A stretch of DNA of 7,922 nucleotides, from the NCBI GenBank assembly GCA_002450925.1, contig DKAU01000024.1:1-7922 (forward strand). The letters run 5' to 3'. Both the position numbers and the translations under genes were made by a program. The notes under the pieces were generated by a model. It had not been told where the DNA came from, ran no database searches, and worked only from the letters and a program-made list of their open reading frames with translations. This document shows, piece after piece, positions 4,557-7,922 of the stretch. This stretch comes from Thiobacillus sp. UBA6918. GTDB lineage: Bacteria; Pseudomonadota; Gammaproteobacteria; Burkholderiales; Thiobacillaceae. Within the stretch, counting starts at the first letter, position 1; each line of letters starts with the position of its first letter.

Positions 4557-5264
4557 ATGAGCGAAACACGAAAAAGAATTCTGGTTGTTGATGATGACCT
4601 GCGGTTGCGGGACCTGCTTGAACGTTATTTGAACGAACAGGGATTTGACGTCAATAGCGTGGCGGACGGCAAAACCCTGGACCAAATGCTGGAACGGGAG
4701 CGTTATGACGCCATGGTTCTGGACCTGATGCTGCCGGGCGAGGACGGCCTGTCCATATGCCGGCGCCTGCAGACCACGCGCCCAGATCTACCTATTTTGA
4801 TGCTTACGGCGAAAGGTGACGAAATCGATCGCATTGTCGGGCTGGAAATGGGCGCAGACGACTATCTGGCCAAGCCCTTCAACCCCCGCGAACTGGTTGC
4901 CCGTCTCCGTGCCATTCTTCGGCGACGGATTGCCCCTGTACCGGGCGCGCCGGCAGTGTCAGAAGAAATCGTGTCATTTGGTGATTTCGCGCTTAACTTA
5001 GGCAGCCGCGAACTGTTCGCTGGTGAGGAAAAACTTCCTCTGACCAGTGGGGAGTTTGCTGTACTCAAGGTTCTGGTCGAACATCCGCGCCATTCGCTTT
5101 CACGTGAACGTTTGATGGAACTCGCACGTGGTAGAGAACACGAGGCTTATGACCGCAGCATTGACGTTCAAATCTCCCGGCTGCGCAAGTTGATCGAGCC
5201 CGACCCGGCCAACCCTCGCCATATCCAGACAGTTCGCGGTTACGGATACGTGTTCGTCCCATGA
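4557..5264 (+). CDS. ompR: OmpR-type response regulator (also called RisA in some betaproteobacteria)
   Basis: The 235-residue product has an N-terminal receiver domain (about 6-122) and a C-terminal winged-helix DNA-binding domain (about 138-235). Receiver residues are the acidic pair D12-D13, the phosphorylated D56 in VLDLMLPGEDG, T84 and K106. The stretches LRLRDLLERYLNEQGF, MLPGEDGLSICRRL, DRIVGLEMGADDYLAKPFNP and LTSGEFAVLKVLV follow E. coli OmpR almost word for word. So does the recognition-helix region YDRSIDVQISRLRK, so this is an OmpR orthologue and not just a family member. The ATG at 4557 is chosen because it gives the usual OmpR start; a TTG at 4506 would add 17 unconserved residues and overlap the proposed operator. 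No good ribosome site is visible. The stop overlaps the kinase start as ATGA. OmpR proteins act as osmotic or envelope-stress transcription factors; the target set here is unknown. Confidence 0.93.
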   Translation: MSETRKRILVVDDDLRLRDLLERYLNEQGFDVNSVADGKTLDQMLERERYDAMVLDLMLPGEDGLSICRRLQTTRPDLPILMLTAKGDEIDRIVGLEMGADDYLAKPFNPRELVARLRAILRRRIAPVPGAPAVSEEIVSFGDFALNLGSRELFAGEEKLPLTSGEFAVLKVLVEHPRHSLSRERLMELARGREHEAYDRSIDVQISRLRKLIEPDPANPRHIQTVRGYGYVFVP

Positions 5265-6556
5265 ACCTTGTTCCACGCACGTTGCTGGCACGCACCGTCA
5301 TCCTGATCGGGGTGCTGCTCGTTTTAAGCCTGGCCTCCTGGCTGGCGCTCTTTGCGCTATCAGAGCGCGAACCCCGGGCCCGGCAGATAGCGACACGGGT
5401 TAGCGCGGTCGTCAATCTGACTCAGTCCGCACTACTTGCCGCCCAGCCGGAAAAGCGACTGGCCCTGCTCGAAGAACTCTCGCAGAAGGAAGGGGTGCGC
5501 ATCTTTCCCATGGAACCGGAAGAAGCAGCCCTACCCCTTCCCGAATCCCCAATGCTGCGTTTGATCGCTCGGGAAATTCAAAAACGCCTTGGGCCAGACA
5601 CGCTGATCGTGGGAGACGAATCGGACGAAGAAGCATTGTGGGTCAGCTTCAGTCTTGGTCCGGACGATTACTGGCTTGTTTTGCCCCACACACGCATCAA
5701 GCGCGGACTGCCCTGGCAATGGCTAGGCTGGGCTGGGCTAACCCTGCTGCTCGCATTTGCCGGTGGCTGGGCATTGGTGAAAAAAATCAATCGGCCCCTC
5801 AGGCATGCTGCCCAGGCAGCTTCAAAAATTGGCTGTGGGCACTTTGACGAAAAACTCGACGAGTCGGGGCCGGAAGAAATCTCAGCACTGGCCAAGGCCT
5901 TTAACATCATGGGTGGCAACCTGTCTGTAATGGAACGCAACCGCGCACTGATGCTGGCAGGGATATCCCATGACCTTCGCACCCCGCTTTCTCGCCTGCG
6001 CCTGTCCGTGGAAATGTCTGTTTCCGACACTTCAGAACAGACGGCAATGATCAGGGACCTGGACGACATGGAAATGCTCACGCGCCAGTTTCTTGATTTT
6101 GCAAAAACCGATTCCCAGGAAAAACCCACGCTTACCGATCTTGACGCCATGACCAGAAAGATCGCGGAAGAATACGCCCAACGCGGCCATAACATCGGCA
6201 TCACAGGTTCGGCAGGAAGCGCCAACATCAGGCCTCATGCCATGAAAAGAGCTTTGGTCAATCTGCTGGAAAATGCCCTGAATTATGCAAGCGGCCCAGC
6301 GCAACTTCTTTTGTCGAATAAAAACGGAAACATAAGCCTGACGGTCATCGACTCAGGAAAGGGGTTGCCTGATAGCGAACTGGAAGCGGTCAAGGATCCG
6401 TTCTATAGAGGTGAAGCCGCGCGTACAGGTGCGAAGGGATCAGGTCTTGGGCTGGCCATCGTCTCACGCATAGCAGAATTGCATGGCGGCAGTCTGCTTC
6501 TCCGCAATCGCCCTGAGGGTGGATTGGCGGCAACAATCAAGCTGCCTGCACAGTAA
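5261..6556 (+). CDS. envZ: EnvZ-like (RisS-type) sensor histidine kinase
   Basis: The 431-residue inner-membrane kinase should phosphorylate and dephosphorylate the OmpR encoded just upstream. It has TM1 at about 11-33, a periplasmic sensor of about 118 residues (34-152), TM2 at about 153-173, HAMP at about 174-226 and a DHp domain with GISHDLRTPLSRLRL around H237. An ATPase domain follows: N box NLLENALNY (N338), G1 DSGKG (364-368), F box DPFYRG (379-384), G2 GSGLGL (393-398). HDLRT fits the H-D-x-x-T arrangement needed for phosphatase activity. Length and domain order match EnvZ, but the sensor region is unlike E. coli EnvZ as I recall it. It has acidic stretches (EPEEAALPLPE at 85-95; GDESDEEALW at 118-127). 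The start overlaps the ompR stop by four bases. The 3' end overlaps the convergent helicase gene by 20 bases. Identity as partner kinase is firm; the symbol is by orthology. Confidence 0.9.
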   Translation: MNLVPRTLLARTVILIGVLLVLSLASWLALFALSEREPRARQIATRVSAVVNLTQSALLAAQPEKRLALLEELSQKEGVRIFPMEPEEAALPLPESPMLRLIAREIQKRLGPDTLIVGDESDEEALWVSFSLGPDDYWLVLPHTRIKRGLPWQWLGWAGLTLLLAFAGGWALVKKINRPLRHAAQAASKIGCGHFDEKLDESGPEEISALAKAFNIMGGNLSVMERNRALMLAGISHDLRTPLSRLRLSVEMSVSDTSEQTAMIRDLDDMEMLTRQFLDFAKTDSQEKPTLTDLDAMTRKIAEEYAQRGHNIGITGSAGSANIRPHAMKRALVNLLENALNYASGPAQLLLSNKNGNISLTVIDSGKGLPDSELEAVKDPFYRGEAARTGAKGSGLGLAIVSRIAELHGGSLLLRNRPEGGLAATIKLPAQ

Positions 6557-7922
6557 CTTCAAAAAATTCGCGTACCTCATCCAGCTTGCGGGTGCGCTTC
6601 ATCGGCGGCAACGAAGCCAACACCTTGCGTCCATAAGACTTGCTCATCAGGCGCGGGTCACACAGCATCAATACGCCACGGTCAGTTTCAGTACGAATCA
6701 AACGCCCAGCGCCCTGCTTCAATGAGATAACCGCTTCTGGCAACTGATATTCCATGAAGGAGTTTCCCCCTTCCTCGTTGATGCGGGCAATGCGCGCCGC
6801 CACCACCGGATCATCTGGAGGGGCAAATGGCAGCTTGTCTATGATGACCACGGACAGCGCTTCACCAGGCATGTCCACGCCTTCCCAGAAACTCTGGCTC
6901 CCCAAAAGCACTGCCCTTCCTGATCGCTGGAATCTTTCCAGCAAAACCTGTTTCGGTTCGTCGCCCTGGGCTAGCAAAAGATAATCGAGGTCGTTTTCTT
7001 CAAATGCATCGGCCAGCATGGATTTGGCATTTTCAAGCGCTCGCAGCGAGGTAAACAGCATGAAGGCGCGCCCACCGCTTGCCTTCAGCACAGGCAAGGC
7101 GGCATCGACCACTGCCTGGGTATGCTCACGGGTATTGGGCTCGGGCAGACCTGGTGGCAAGTAAATCAGGCCCTGGTTCGGGTAATCGAACGGGCTGTCT
7201 ACGCACAGTGTCTGTGCTTCTCCCAGCCCCAGGCGCGTAAGCAGATGTGAGAAGTCCCCACCTACGCTGAGTGTTGCTGAAGTCAGTATCCATGCTCGGT
7301 TATCCTGCATAACCTGCTCTCCGAAGATGTTTGCTACAGAGAGCGGTGTGGCATGCATATTCAGGGAGCGGCCCATCGTTTCCACCCAGCGCACCCAATC
7401 TGCCTCTTCCTTGCCTTGCCATTTTTCAAAACGGTGAATCAGCTCGCTCGAGCGTGCATGGCAAGTGGCAATCTCTTCCGCGCGCTCGGCCTGAGACTGC
7501 AAACCCGCTTCTAGTCCAGCCAGCTCTTTCTTGACCCGATCGAGCGCGTCAACAAAATCCGTTCTTGTTTGCACAAGCTTCGCCGGGAGGCGCAAGCTCA
7601 TTTCCGGAATGGACATGCGCAAATTCTTTGCCGCCTTATCGAGCGCTTCTGCCGCCTGTGCCAAAGTTGGTGTGTCCTTGGCATAAACAAGGGCAGCCTG
7701 CCTGGAATCCCGCGCCAGGTCGATCATCTGGTTGGTGGAAACCGTCTGGCCAAAGAAAAGAGCAGCCGTATCCGCAAGCTGGTGTGCCTCGTCGAGGATG
7801 ACGTTGTTACTGGCAGGCAGCAGTTCTGCCACCCCTTCATCGCGCAGCCACAAGTCTGCAAAGAAAAGGTGGTGGTTGACCACTACCAGATCAGCCTCCA
7901 ATGCCTGCTTGCGAGCGCGCAT
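6537..7922 (-). CDS. DinG/YoaA-type ATP-dependent DNA helicase, 5' part cut off by window edge
   Basis: The last 461 codons of a superfamily 2, XPD-like 5'-3' helicase are visible; the true start lies beyond base 7922, and the Met at the edge is probably internal. Counting from the edge, ADLVVVNHHLFFADL (10-24) is followed by the DEAH box VILDEAHQL (41-49). Then come motif III TSATL (214-218), SPFDYPNQ (243-250), motif IV LFTS, motif V GSQSFWEGVDMPGE (341-354), DKLPFAPPDDP (362-372) and motif VI QGAGRLIR (403-410). These are typical of DinG/YoaA, which unwind DNA forks, D-loops or R-loops. The Fe-S cysteines of the family would lie mainly upstream of the visible part, so I cannot tell DinG from YoaA; the length and QSFWEGVD pattern lean to YoaA. 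It is convergent with envZ and shares 20 bases with its 3' end, with no terminator between them. Confidence 0.93.
   Translation of the reverse strand: MRARKQALEADLVVVNHHLFFADLWLRDEGVAELLPASNNVILDEAHQLADTAALFFGQTVSTNQMIDLARDSRQAALVYAKDTPTLAQAAEALDKAAKNLRMSIPEMSLRLPAKLVQTRTDFVDALDRVKKELAGLEAGLQSQAERAEEIATCHARSSELIHRFEKWQGKEEADWVRWVETMGRSLNMHATPLSVANIFGEQVMQDNRAWILTSATLSVGGDFSHLLTRLGLGEAQTLCVDSPFDYPNQGLIYLPPGLPEPNTREHTQAVVDAALPVLKASGGRAFMLFTSLRALENAKSMLADAFEENDLDYLLLAQGDEPKQVLLERFQRSGRAVLLGSQSFWEGVDMPGEALSVVIIDKLPFAPPDDPVVAARIARINEEGGNSFMEYQLPEAVISLKQGAGRLIRTETDRGVLMLCDPRLMSKSYGRKVLASLPPMKRTRKLDEVREFFEVTVQAA

Noticed and set aside
5668..6228. 186-codon minus-strand open frame opposite envZ
   Set aside because: It lies wholly inside the kinase gene, which has all conserved motifs; the translation is Ser/Arg-rich with no recognisable domain and no ribosome site, as expected for an antisense shadow.
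1..7922. Mobile element, CRISPR array, tRNA or toxin-antitoxin pair
   Set aside because: I found no transposase or integrase motif, no terminal repeats, no regularly spaced repeats, no tRNA-like fold and no small overlapping gene pair of that type.

Overview
The window looks like chromosomal DNA of a Gram-negative proteobacterium, most likely a betaproteobacterium. The GC content is moderate (low to mid 50s by eye). An OmpR/EnvZ-type two-component pair and the compact tsaB-rimI-uracil-DNA glycosylase cluster both fit that group, but I cannot name a genus. I see no tRNA, rRNA, CRISPR array, insertion sequence or phage gene. No stretch over 300 bases lacks a gene.

Layout. Positions 1-4374 are all on the minus strand. 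Read in the direction of transcription they give: a small exported Pro/Gly-repeat protein (4374-4063), an exported EF-hand protein (4033-3635), an exported Thr/Asn/Ser/Gly-rich repetitive protein (3617-2862) and an exported HIRAN-domain protein (2806-2396). The housekeeping operon tsaB-rimI-udg follows (2328-498, each junction a 4-base ATGA overlap), then the start of a LemA-family lipoprotein gene that runs off the window (446-1). On the plus strand, facing away across a 182-base regulatory gap, are ompR (4557-5264) and an envZ-like sensor kinase gene (5261-6556), also joined by ATGA. The 3' part of a DinG/YoaA-type helicase gene (7922-6537, minus strand) converges on envZ, and the two 3' ends overlap by 20 bases.

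How the parts may work together. TsaB (tRNA t6A synthesis), RimI (ribosomal protein acetylation) and the Fe-S uracil-DNA glycosylase form an ordinary conserved cluster. The less ordinary region is 2396-4374: four successive genes for small exported proteins, divergent from ompR-envZ. The shared gap holds two tandem GAAACATTT half-sites one helical turn apart, which resemble the OmpR-binding sequence as I remember it. My working hypothesis is that this OmpR/EnvZ pair controls itself and an envelope-protein cassette (Pro/Gly repeat, EF-hand, repetitive protein, possibly HIRAN). I know of no named system with this composition. Exported location is inferred from signal peptides, and no function of the cassette can be read from the sequence alone.
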